This document shows, piece by piece, positions 54,131 through 64,000 of a stretch of DNA of 64,000 nucleotides. The translations under genes were made by a program, and so were the position numbers. Position 1 is the stretch's first letter, and the number at the start of each line of letters is the position of its first letter. The notes under the pieces were generated by a model that was not told the DNA's origin, made no database searches, and saw only the letters and a list, made by a program, of their open reading frames with translations. The DNA is from Aporrectodea caliginosa (Eukaryota > Annelida > Clitellata > Crassiclitellata > Lumbricidae). The DNA is taken from positions 522,001 to 586,000 of the forward strand of contig JACEVL010000106.1 in NCBI GenBank assembly GCA_020284085.1, given 5' to 3'.

Positions 54131-54929
54131 TTATGGGGATCATTCAATTGCTGGTCAACAGCGTGTCGAACAGCCGGCAGTGTACTGTACACCAGAGCGG
54201 ATTACTTGGAGTGGTCTAAAACAGAGCTTTATTGAATTGTGGTTCACTGGATCACAGATAACCTTGTAAAACATTAGGTTGCTTTGGCATGCTGACGATC
54301 GATAGGAAATCACACTTATGATGTTGTTGCCGACCACATCACGACTATTAATTCAGATTTTGGCCTTGACCACGCAAACAACAAACCTTTACAGTCACAT
54401 GGTTAAAGCATTTGCAGAATATCAGAAGGCAGAAGAGAAGCCAGAATTGTAAAGTCACCATTATAGGCATTATACTGCTGGCTGCCATTCAAATGGTTAT
54501 TTCTAATTTTATTGCCAAGACATAATCGCTTAAATGACAAACATTTTGAGCAACAATTGATAATTAAGGGCAATGCCTGAGTGCCAACAAAAGAAAGCTG
54601 AACTGGAGAAATGTTTTTGCTGGTGTTCATAATTGTGTATTATGGATTTGAGTCGCAATTTTATACGACATGATTATTCGTAATAAACTTTGGCTCAAAA
54701 TAAAAGTGTTCTGTACTTAGTATTGAAAATACTTTTCCGAAACAAGTATTTTTACTCCTATTTAAAATACTTGAATGAAAATGTATTTTACTCTTATTTT
54801 AAATACTTTTGTGATCACGATTTTATACTTGTACTCAAAATACTTTTTAAAAATTTTTTCCTATCACTCGTTTAATTTTCTGCTCTCTTTGTGATGGATA
54901 AAGGTATATTTTTCTCAAATGCACTAGCG
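54131..54929. other. Mostly unassigned
   Basis: A 54403-54630 minus-strand ORF has no motif. 54715-54860 holds degenerate AAAATACTT/AAGTATTTT repeats. Confidence 0.35.
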
Positions 54930-55556
54930 TAATCGTAATCGTAATCGTAAATTTATATAGCGCCACTTCAAGAAATACTCCTCAGAGGCGCTCCCGACCT
55001 GACAACACCAAACCACGATCGAAAGAATGGTTTTCAAACGCCTGCGGAAAATAGGCATGGAAAGACCAAGAAGCTCATTACGTAGGTTGCTAGGCAACCT
55101 ATTCCAGAAAGATGGACCGACCACAGCAAAGCTCTTATGAAGCACCATGGAAGTTCGAGCCACAGGGACAACCAGGTCGCCTTGAGTGGCAGAGCGAAGG
55201 AATCTACGACCTGGTATGGAAAGCACTGGCACACAAAGCTCCCTAATATAGATTGGGGCTTGACCTGCAAGACAATTGCGCATAGGTATTAGGATCATAA
55301 ACTCAATGCGTTTTTGCATTGGCAGCCAGTGCAGTTCCTCTCGTATAAAGCCAGATATATGCTCGAACTTTGGTATGCCTCCTATTAGCCGACCCGCGGC
55401 ATTTAGCACAGATTGCAATTGACTTATGCGCGATAGGGCTAAGCCCGCATAGATAGCATTGCCACAGTCGACTCTGGTGCATATGAAGGCATGCATCAGC
55501 GTCGTAGCGGCTTCACATATAAATAGTTGATTTTTCAACCAAATTCGTGAGGACAA
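54930..55556 (-). mobile_element. CR1/L2-like LINE RT 3' fragment, well preserved
   Basis: About 205 open codons on the minus strand. MHAFICTRVDCGNAIYAGL is the R-(V/I)-D-(Y/C)-(C/G)-N block. Then come SVLNAAGRLIGGIPKFEHIS, LHWLPMQKRIEFMIL, YIRELCVPVLSIPGRRFLRS and FAVVGPSFWNRLPSNLRNEL. The tail has GGAGCGCCTCTGAGGAG, GGCGCTATATAAATTTACG and (TTACGA)n. Confidence 0.8.
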
Positions 55557-55559
55557 ATG

Positions 55560-55858
55560 TCCCCCAGCCCCTCAAATGACGTCCCTGCTCTCTCTGCTGT
55601 CTCATCCCCCTCTCTCCGACTTGACCTCCTATAGTTCCCCGGGCAAGATCTGCCATGGCCTAACACAGCATTGTGGGCCCTTCTGTATGGAATGACCTCC
55701 CTCTAAATCCGTAGTAAGATCTTTGTCGGAGTCCCATCTTCGTCCCTTCGTTGCTTTAAGACTTTCTTATTTCTGTCGTCACGCTGAGGGCGCCTCAGAA
55801 TAGCTAGTACTGTAAGGTGCGCTTTATAAATTCTAAGGTGCGATACCATACGATGCTG
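55560..55858 (+). mobile_element. L2/CR1-like LINE 3' end
   Basis: Collinear with PSVWNDLP-type RT C-terminus (GCATTGTGGGCCCTTCTGTA, TGGAATGACCTCCCTC), ending GAGGGCGCCTCAGAATAGC, AAGGTGCGCTTTATAAATTC and (GATAC)n. It is tail-to-tail with the next fragment. Confidence 0.6.
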
Positions 55859-55859
55859 T

Positions 55860-56330
55860 ATAGCCTGTATTGTATTTGGACATTTGTAAACGACTTGTAC
55901 AGTACAATTATTGTTCAGAGGCGCTCTCATGGGCACGCCGGAGAAATCAAAGCGTCTTCATGCAGAGGACAAACATGGATAAGACCCCTGTAGGCAACCT
56001 AGCACGGATTGAGGTGGTGAGATCATTCCTAGAGTGGAGTGGCATGTAGCTGGTGCAAACAGGAGCGGGCCCAGCAGAGAACCTTCCGTAACTCTGTAGT
56101 TCAAGACAGTTGGAATCGAAATGAATTGACTTATAATTATGGTCTAATTGAATAGAATATTGTATGAACGATGGGAGCCAGCTGGTATCAAAAGCAACAG
56201 AAAGATCTTGTAGTATCAAAAGAGTTACAATGTCATTCCGAGTCCATGGAACTGATTATGTGCAGTGTCAGTGAATTGCATTTACGATAGGCGAGCGGAA
56301 GGGAGATATGGTTTATGTGATGAAAGTGGA
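55860..56330 (-). mobile_element. L2-like LINE RT fragment
   Basis: The minus strand reads RNDIVTLLILQDLSVAFDTS and further broken frames ending near a GAGAGCGCCTCTGAACAAT tail. The (L/Q)DLS-(A/V)-AFDT block is the catalytic region of L2-like RTs. Confidence 0.55.
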
Positions 56331-56889
56331 CTACGCTACGCTAACTGTTCACAACAACCTTAACCGGGATTGTTTAGATTTAATTTATAGTAGATATGGG
56401 GCGATAGTTTGATAGGCTTTATGAGAAAGATATTGCTTTCAAAGAACTGCGTAAACTCTAGCAAGCACAAAGTCATCGTCTTCATACAGAGATTTTATTC
56501 ATTGCCTGACGTAGCAAATAATTCTGAGAAGCGGAATTTTCAGAGATCATACGAAGAAACTTGGGACCCGACACAAGTTTACGGAAAGTTGAGCACTAGC
56601 GTTTCAAAGTGAGAAGAAAAGAATATAAATGAAAGCATCTCCATAATCTTTTCAAATCGGTTGAGCAGCTTCCATGCAGCAGCAATGTATGGGTTGTACC
56701 AGCAGTGGCGGCGCCAGACACTTTTGATTACCAGGGCATAGCCAGGGCAGTCATACAAGTAACCAGTGCAGAGGTCATTTATGGCAAGCGTGGTAGCGCG
56801 AGATTATTATGGTGACCATATGCATGGTGACCATTTAATTTCGCGCTACCGCGCTCGCCAAAATTCGGCCCTCTGCACTATTATAGGCC

Positions 56890-57400
56890 CTACTTGTAAT
56901 GTAATGTAAATGTAATTAGTAACTTCTATTGCGCCGGTGTCTAATGCACAAGGCATCAACCGATGGCGCATCAAAACAATCCGTAACCAGGTCAATATTC
57001 AGAAGATCAGTCCGTAAGAGACAGAGAGGCAGCCTAAGGTGGATAACTAATTTGAAAGAGGTAAGTTTTCAGCCGAGAACGAAATGACACAATTAAGCGA
57101 CTGAGCACAGCGCACACATACAGGAAGAGAGTTCCAAAAGGCAAGCCCAGCAACCGAAAAAGCTCGTTCACCGAGAAAAGTTCTTGATTTAGATATGACC
57201 AGACAAAGACAATCAGATGACCTCGTTGAATAATGATAAGTCAGAGAAATAAGAACAGATTTTAAATATTGTGGTTAGCCAGAGTTCAAAGTTTTATAAA
57301 CTATGAGCCCCAGTTTGAAACGAATCTTTGCTGAACAGGAAGCCAATGCAGAGATTTGTCAGGTCAGAAGAGATGGGGAGACATGACATAACAAGATCTG
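56890..57400 (-). mobile_element. L2-like LINE 3' fragment nested in the hAT element
   Basis: The minus strand gives LGERAFSVAGLAFWNSLPV and CVRCAQSLNCVISF, and the tail ends in (TTACA)n at 56890-56925. Confidence 0.6.
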
Positions 57401-58153
57401 AAGCAAGAGGCTACCATTGACAGAAAAAAATTGAGAAGAAGGATCCGAGTGGCTGACCCCTCAGTAGCATACCCTGGTATTTACTACTGACAATAGGCCT
57501 CCCGCTTCCACCTTCTTCAAACGGACTACTAGGATGACATGGGTTCTGAGATAAAGTCATGCTCTTAATTAAAGGAAGCCGATGCGATAGGCCTAGTGGA
57601 AGACAAGTGTGCCCGATCAGTATAGCGAAAGATCGGCCCAGCTTAAATAAATCACAGTCACAGTGGAACTGCAAGACAGTATAATGTCAATTTCCTCACC
57701 TCTAATGACGTCTACTTTATACTTGGAAGTTGTCAGCACATCGGAGCAAAGTTATAGGCCTATTAGGCCAATCGGCTTCTTCCTCCGCTATAATCTGCAT
57801 GCTTCACAAACATCAGCAGCTGAAGGAATATCAGCACCTGAGGTTTGCATCTTAAAGACGAATTGATGGAAGGAATACCGACAACAGGAGCCTCAATTTT
57901 CGACTTTGCTCTGCTCCTTTCTGAATGGCAGAACTGTACGTATACGTTTCAAGGGATTCATAGCTGATGATGGATTCGTGGCTGATGATGATAATTTTGG
58001 TTTACGTATTATATTTAAAAGTACGGTAAACGAATGAATATACGGTATATACAATGGCTTGTACAGAAACACTGTAAGTCTGTAAGTTTGACAGAGACAG
58101 CGATGTATAATATTATTATACATAATCTATACATATATGTATACAAATATATA

Positions 58154-58162
58154 GAGAGAGAG

Positions 58163-58220
<58 letters not shown>
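58154..58220. repeat. (GA)n microsatellite
   Basis: About 33 GA units with one GC. Confidence 0.95.
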
Positions 58221-58222
<2 letters not shown>

Positions 58223-58586
58223 CGCTGGAGCAGGGTGGTAGGAAAAGGAGAGGTTACAAGGTTACAGGGTACGCAAACGCAGTGTGGATGCACGCCTGAA
58301 TGGAGAATCACAGTAGTATATTGAGCGTGTATCCATGTACAAACAACTGAGTGTTCGCTTCTACCATGGGTCAAATTAATATTCTGACACATGTGTAATA
58401 TGTGACTTATAGACCACACATAAACACGTCTGTGGACCTGCAGTTGTGTATCGTGCATCATGCTATAAAGCTGTATAGTAAAATTTTGGAGGCAAAATTT
58501 TGGCAGGGCAATGACCAGGGCAAAGGCTTTTTTACCAGGGCAATTGCCCTGGCATGCCCTGGTGTAGTGCCGCCACTGTGTACCAG

Positions 58587-59294
58587 GACTGGGAACTTAG
58601 GAAGAGTGTATAGCAACCCTCTCACACTCAGTGGGAATGTCACAGTGGAGAGATAAGAATTTTGGATCTGAAGGAAGAAAAATAAGCATTCCCAAGGTTT
58701 GTAACTAATAACAGAATACGCGGAAGCGCTTTGTGACGTACGAAAACCTGAGCAGTAATTGGCAGTATGTATGATCATATAATTATGACTCACAGCAGTA
58801 GAATTGGTAGTTCATCTGAGGTCATCATATTCAGTGGCACAACTAAAGCATTATTACACTGGCATCAAACTGTCATTCTGTAGCGCCACGGGGCCAAACA
58901 TTGGTCAAACAAAGACAAGAAGGCCAGCGCTACCCCTCAGCCCCATGTGGCCAGTGCCTGCAACAGATGAATGGGTGGTCTCAACCGTGTTAGCAAAACA
59001 TCGCGACGCATCAGATCTCTAGCAGCATCAATCGTATCGTAAACAACAAATTTCTAAAGCGCTACTCTACAGCTAAGCGCATGGCATTAGCTTATTCACG
59101 AGCGCTGTTTCGGTGAAATGTTGAAGTGGCGAAGTCTTCTCCTTTCTGGTCAAACAATGTTTGGATGTTCTATAGACATCATACAAAGTCCTTACAGTGA
59201 GACTGAGAAACTTGATCTATTGGAATTCACACGGCGCATTGTCAACGCATATTTTCGTACATATTCGACCCGCTCAGACCGCATGCATGGAGCC
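58587..59294. other. Unassigned stretch
   Basis: No feature recognised. Confidence 0.35.
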
Positions 59295-59629
59295 GGTGTC
59301 CCGAGATATTCTATACCCCTTAAAGCATATCCCCCGGATGGAATAAACCGGTTTATAGTAACCTGGGGGGATAAACCATTCTACCTCCATCGTTATACGC
59401 ATCACGATACCAAGACAAAAGTCCAGTCAAAATTACCAAAAACGATGTAATTTAATTTCACGTCGACGAACAAACTAAAGATGCGCAACTTAAAATATTT
59501 TATGTGTTCAATAAATCCAAACAGTACGACTGAATTCACTTAGAAACCGTCTAAAATGCAAACCAAACCGAATACTCCATTTCGCTAAGGGGATACTCAT
59601 GTATGGGGGATACTCTATTTCGTGATACC
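59295..59629 (-). mobile_element. MITE family copy B
   Basis: Inverse-orientation relative of 53531-53897. The ends GGTGTCCCGAGATATTCTAT and (complement) GGTATCACGAAATAGAGTAT are imperfect inverted repeats. No clear target duplication. Confidence 0.7.
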
Positions 59630-59940
59630 GACATACTGCAAAAGAAAGCGAGTCTGTGATATATGATGTGGTTTGATTGATTACATGAATCACACCGCCA
59701 AAATCTTCTGAAGCTGAGGAGGTGTGGACATTGCATTGTGGCAAGTGTAGGAAATGTTTGTTGCTTTACATGTACAAGCCGCCTTCCAGTCAGTGAACTG
59801 AAATGTCACTATCGAACCATGTTGAAAGATGTGACTGTAAAGTAGTCGAGCTGGTTACAGGAGCAGAAACTTACAGCGCAGAACTTTAATTTAATAAGAC
59901 GGCCATATTTCGGTGATTAAGCGCCATATCTTTAAGGATT
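59630..59940. other. Unassigned stretch
   Basis: No feature recognised. Confidence 0.35.
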
Positions 59941-60105
59941 CTGCGTGGCCGAGTGGGTTGGTTGCCGCTCGCTGCGTCGGCGCCCCGGGTTCGCTTCCCG
60001 GTGGGGTCGGTTTATCAGAGATTAATTTCTCGGATCTTTACTGCGGGTGGCTCGGTCGCATTATAAACGTGGAGTACAATACAACACACAACACAACACA
60101 ATATA
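59941..60105 (+). mobile_element. tRNA-derived SINE (Leu/Ser-like head)
   Basis: Box A-like GTGGCCGAGTGGGTTGG and box B GGTTCGCTTCC lie 44 bp apart, with a tail ATAAACGTGGAGTACAATAC followed by (AACAC)n. The head resembles a class II tRNA promoter, but the body is not a tRNA gene. Confidence 0.7.
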
Positions 60106-60111
60106 ATATAC

Positions 60112-60345
60112 TGGGGCGCGGTGGTGTAGGGGTATGTTCGGTGCCTTGCAGCTGGAGGGTTGCGGGTTCGAATCCACCTCAAAGTCGCCGCGTAGGGACC
60201 CTGGGCAAGTCCTTCACTCGCAGTTGCTCATGCGCTTCGGCGTGAAACTCCGATTCAGCGTCCGCGCAGAGTCGGGAGCGCCTCTGAATGGGAAATCTGG
60301 TAGGGGCGCTATAACAAGTGTTCAAATACAATACAATACAATATC
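60112..60345 (+). mobile_element. tRNA-derived SINE with LINE-like tail
   Basis: Box A GTGGTGTAGGGGTA and perfect box B GGTTCGAATCC, then a core with GACCCTGGGCAAGTCCTTCA. The tail GGGAGCGCCTCTGAATGG, GGGGCGCTATAACAAG and (AATAC)n matches the local L2/CR1 LINE 3' ends. It starts 7 bp after the previous SINE. Confidence 0.75.
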
Positions 60346-60689
60346 TATTTTAAGATTGGAGCTCCCTCTGGCGGTCGACATTGTAACTATGTAGCAGCAC
60401 CGCCTAGCGATGATTCCAGGTATCAGAGACCTCGAGTGACCGATGCTGAGAACGGAGAGAGATAGGCGCCAAATTGATAGGCGCCAAATTGTTGCAGATC
60501 GTCGAACGATTTCTACGAATTGAGAGGCTTAGGAGAAGTAATAGTTGAAAATCAACATTGCACCATAATAAAAAGTAGACAATAATTCACAACAATTTAT
60601 ATTGCTTTAGCACAGGCATGCATATGTTTTAGAATACAAATTGTGTAAGTACTGAACTGCTGAAAAAGCACGCAATGCTCTCTGCGCAC
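60346..60689. other. Unassigned, with a 17-bp direct repeat
   Basis: GATAGGCGCCAAATT occurs twice in tandem at 60460-60494. Otherwise nothing is seen. Confidence 0.5.
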
Positions 60690-60990
60690 AACTACCTATC
60701 TCAGCTACTTCTGGACGTCCTCTCCGCTTTTGACCATCATGACCTTCTAGTTCCTCGGTCTCGACTGCCACAGCACAGCATCGTGCCTATGCCTCTGTTG
60801 GACCTTTGCTGTGGAATGACCTCCCTGCTTTAACTCGTGCTGTGATGTTATCTGGGAGCACCACTGTTTCTGCTCGTTCTCTTGAAACTTTTCTTTTCGA
60901 GGGCCCTTCGCACTGGAAGCGCCTCTGAGTAGGTTGTACTGCGAGAGGCGCTTTATAAATCCGTAAATAGAATAGAATAGAACTACCTAT
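60690..60990 (+). mobile_element. L2/CR1-like LINE 3' end
   Basis: Encodes RSRLPQHSIVPMPLLDLCC-like frames around GTGGAATGACCTCCCTGC (W-N-D-L-P), then GAAGCGCCTCTGAGTAGG, GCGAGAGGCGCTTTATAAAT and (AATAG)n. Confidence 0.65.
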
Positions 60991-61109
60991 GTAGCCTATA
61001 CAGAAGGAAACTGAAGGTGTCGGATATCACTGCCAAATTCGTCCACCATATTCTTCAAAAAATCTTTTCTGTACTGGTTCATTTTGCTTCTTTATAACCT
61101 ATAATTATG

Positions 61110-61600
61110 TTCACTCTTCTCCTTTCTATGCCCTTTTTCTCAAGCGGTTGAAAACCAATCTATTCGATTGCGTTCTTGTTTGGTCAGGTCGGGAGCTCCT
61201 CTGCAGAGTTTTCTTGAAGAGGCTGAATATAGACGAGCACTTACATTTACAATTACAATCACACACAACCTACATAGTCCGTAATCGACCCTATAGTATA
61301 TAGTTGCAACTACGAAGAGGCTAGAACTAGAAACTGTGAATGTAGGCTCGTTTCAAATACCGATTCATTTAGATATGTTCCGAATTTACTGCCCAGCGCA
61401 GAAAGTAGATTTGTCCATTTGCGATAAGACTATGTTTTGAATTCGGATATTGTAATTAATTTCTTGATAATTTCAGCGATTGCCTGGATAATTTAATTCT
61501 TTCTCTGAATTTTGTCACAAATTCGTCAAACAAACAAAGAACAACAAGTTACAAGACCTAAGACCAAGTTTAAACATATTTACTCGAGTTTTTCTGTCAT
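61110..61600 (+). mobile_element. LINE 3' end plus downstream segment shared with 3365-3780
   Basis: GTCAGGTCGGGAGCTCCTCT, TTGAAGAGGCTGAATATAGA and a CATTTACAATTACAAT tail form a LINE-like end. The following 300 bp (CAACCTACATAGTC, TGTAGGCTCGTT, CGATTCATTTAGATA, GAATTTTGTCACAAATTCGT) matches 3470-3780. Confidence 0.5.
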
Positions 61601-64000
61601 TAGATTTCAATGGAAAGTATAGGATGTGCATCATTCAAAGGCTGCTGTTGCCGGTAGCCGACACGTACTGGTATTATCACGCAGATAGCAGACCAGCATG
61701 GTGTCCAAGGGGCTAACATGAAGACCAAGCGAGATCAGACACAGACACCTACACCCAAATAATGGTATGAAGTTATTATGAAAAGACATGATTGTATATT
61801 AATTTTAACGACAACGTTGTCATCTTTGTCACCAAACTGTCTTTGAGGTTTTAATGTCGAGTGAGCAGCAACAAGTTTCTTAGTCTGACATTTTGAGGCC
61901 TAATCAGAAATAGGAAGCGCTATATCTCCAGCAGAGAATACGTAAACGAAACAACAATACGAACGAAGAGAAGTTCGAACCCGTTCGAGCTCTGTTTTTA
62001 ATGGAGAAGTTTGTGTGTGACGTTAGAAAGTGGAAAAGTAAGTCTTTGACCGCTGACAATGATCACATCATTTTCCTCAGAAAAAGACAAATTACTATCA
62101 ATTTCAATTTTCAATTTATTCATAGTGATTCATAGTTATTCACAGTAATCATTGTTTAATTCAGTCTTATAGGATAATTTCTGACAGAGGAAATAAGGCC
62201 CGAATGAAATTATCAAGTGCGCTACACATTATAATCATAAGAATGGTCTCAGATAATAAAACGTGAAGCATAAGCCACCTGAACAAGTTGAAAAGTTGAA
62301 TACACTGATCCCATTGATGCAACAAATAAAAGAAAACATAAAAAGTTCAGTACCGAGAAATGAGAAACAGTTTGTAATTTGCCTTAAACGATGCCAGTTT
62401 TAAGATTTTTGGGTAATGAGTTCTAAGGCTCTGGACCTTGTGCGGCAAGAGAAAATAGGCGGGTGTTACATTAGTCCTGTAAATGAGCCATCAATAATAT
62501 TGGGCTTCATACTGGTTCATTTGTTCTTTAGTATTAAATAAACATCAGAGCATCTGGGAAGCAGTCCATGACGATGACAGAACACGAAAACAGCTAATTA
62601 CCATCATGTGGTACATATCTGAGATTTTAAGCAGCCCGTCTCGTTTCACTAAGCATAGATACATTGAAACATCAACACATTTCAGAACACATTGCCATGC
62701 TCTATGTTCGCACAGCAGCCAAACAAATTAGCAAGTTTTAGTGACTTATATACGAGCATAAAATGCATAAGAATAATTAGTCTTCCATATCCTATCACCG
62801 CTTCTATAAAAATCGTACAGAGCCTCCTCCACGAAAGGCCTTACTCTAAACGAAATGATTTTAAAAAATAAATCCCATTAAAAAGAAAGTTTACCAGTTA
62901 GCAAGCAATCTTAAGAAAATATTTACTAAAATCCATTGGTGCCTCGCACACTGAGACGGATTGAACCAGTGGATAACTATCTCGAGTTGATAGATGATAC
63001 CATGTTCAGATTGTATGGACTGCAATACATAGACGTTGAGGGTCAACGTCAGCCAAAGGGAAAACGGTTTCCTCAAAGGTAGATGCCACGGCGTTCAGAG
63101 GGCATTCATAAAGACATACATATAATATTTAAAATTCTACAATAGCACTCTAACTTGATCCAGATTAAATACTAATCGTCCTAGAAACAAAATGTTTGGG
63201 TGATACTTCAATCAGAAGCGTTAGCTTATTGTTAATGCAAGATACAATGCACGAAATGTTTTGCATGGCACTCGGTAACGTTAACAGTAAGTAAGTAAGT
63301 ACATTCTCTAGTTAGTCAGCTGCCAAATAGCATTCTGGGATAAACAAACAAACAAACATGATTATCATACAAGATAGATAGACACTTAGACAGACAAGAA
63401 GTCAGTTAGTCGGTATATGTAAAGCAATCTGACTATAAATGTTTTGGATTGTGGTGACGGTGTCGCATTGAAAACTGAAGTAATGTTAGCGAATACAAAC
63501 TCGCAATGGCAGCCACAACAACGGCGCCCATCCCTCGTCAACTGTAGCAGAGCTATTTTCGATTATCATATTCATCTTAAATGCCAGGTATAATAGATTA
63601 ACAGCATAGTTTAGATCCAATATTAATCGCACCACTCAAAAATAGTTTGATGATTAATTTTGCAAAGATTATAAACGTAAGCGCAATGCTGATACAGACT
63701 TCAACACGTGCTTGGATCTCTCTGGATAAAGCAAGTGTAGATAAGTTATTTTGTACTTCAAAGTTCCTCATAAATTCCCCGTATAACATCACTACAGCAT
63801 GATATAAATATAAATCATACCGTAAACAAAAAAGTTCGATTATTTCGTCCAGCAGGAACGTAAGCGCATTGCTGATGTAAATTTCATTATATCGTATTGT
63901 ATCAAGACATTTATACATGTAAAACGCATCTCGCATTGTGGACTATTTATTGTTGCTCTCAGTGAAGGAGCCCTGGGAAAAAAAGAAACGCTTTAAGGGA
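61601..64000. other. Largely anonymous sequence
   Basis: No convincing gene. Two minus-strand ORFs are notable only by composition. At 63076-62891, MRKPFSLWLTLTLNVYVLQS is signal-peptide-like. At 63936-63598, the hydrophobic ISNALTFLLDEIIELF and ISIALTFIIFAKLIIKLF repeat each other because the DNA holds two related segments about 185 bp apart (AACGTAAGCGCATTGCTGAT near 63860 and AACGTAAGCGCAATGCTGAT near 63675). Confidence 0.35.

Larger units (their letters stand above)
56703..58578. mobile_element. hAT-type element, perfect 8-bp TSD
   Basis: The left end is CAGTGGCGGCGCCAGACAC and the right end complements its first ten bases (GCCGCCACTG), with ACCAGGGCA subterminal repeats at both ends. 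The target duplication TGTACCAG is perfect (56695-56702 and 58579-58586). No transposase was recognised; it holds a LINE fragment and a GA microsatellite. Confidence 0.9.

Noticed and set aside
58034..58324. Arg-Glu repeat ORF
   Set aside because: Translation of the GA microsatellite.
59941..60200. tRNA genes
   Set aside because: Box A and B are present, but the bodies do not form a cloverleaf and have SINE tails, so they are SINE heads.

Overview
The window is eukaryotic, AT-rich and mostly transposon-derived. It has split coding exons with consensus splice sites, tRNA-derived SINEs, several LINE clades, and DNA transposons with clean target-site duplications (TSDs). Bacterial operons, ribosome binding sites and CRISPR arrays are absent. 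The mix of L2/CR1-like LINEs, RTE, R2/R4/HERO-type LINEs, hAT, Tc1/mariner, immunoglobulin (Ig) and CUB exons, and a strong excess of the palindrome TAGGCCTA suggests a marine invertebrate, perhaps a deuterostome such as an echinoderm. That placement is inference.

The one convincing host gene is on the plus strand, about 19.2 to 51.0 kb. It encodes an Ig-superfamily type I membrane receptor. The parts are a possible TATA box (19163) and leader (19332), three Ig-like exons (19430-19762, 33973-34365, 34806-35051), a transmembrane exon (43585-43710) and a tyrosine-rich cytoplasmic exon (50659-51002) made of two 53-residue repeats. The Ig, transmembrane and tail exons all join in phase 1. A roughly 210-bp satellite starts just after the stop codon. 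Exons Ig2 (part) and Ig3 recur at 36559-37442, but the 2.39-kb duplication starts exactly at a single N (36558) and is probably unmerged contig overlap. An orphan CUB exon lies at 645-807, and a few unrecognised minus-strand ORFs are listed with low confidence.

The introns and flanks are nested mobile elements. (1) At least ten pieces of an R2/R4/HERO-type non-LTR retrotransposon (RT, CCHC knuckle, PD-(D/E)XK endonuclease) lie at 15.2-16.4, 20.3-24.4, 33.0-33.4 and 44.5-49.3 kb. All but the decayed 33.0-kb piece abut (ATT/AAT)n arrays, and six share a 3'-terminal hairpin with compensatory changes. This looks like microsatellite-targeted insertion, as known for Dong of Bombyx. (2) hAT-type elements with perfect 8-bp TSDs lie at 3896, 9029, 13541 and 56703. 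(3) A TAGGGTG-terminated group (28604, 38232, 45631) carries remnants of an unfamiliar transposase-like protein. (4) A Tc1-like element (27250-28594) is complete except for a frameshift. (5) A mariner, a TA-duplicating element with GGGGCAAGTTGG termini, a MULE-like MITE and a 62-bp piggyBac-like hairpin are also present. (6) Many 5'-truncated L2/CR1-like LINE 3' ends occur in both orientations, several sharing their tails with SINEs.

Region by region: 0-7 kb repeats and a CUB exon; 7.8-11.3 kb a four-level transposon nest; 13.1-17.1 kb an RTE LINE split by a hAT element that itself holds microsatellite-bound LINE pieces; 19-51 kb the receptor gene with its TE-filled introns; 51-60 kb satellite, MITEs and LINE ends; 60-64 kb SINEs, LINE ends and largely anonymous sequence.
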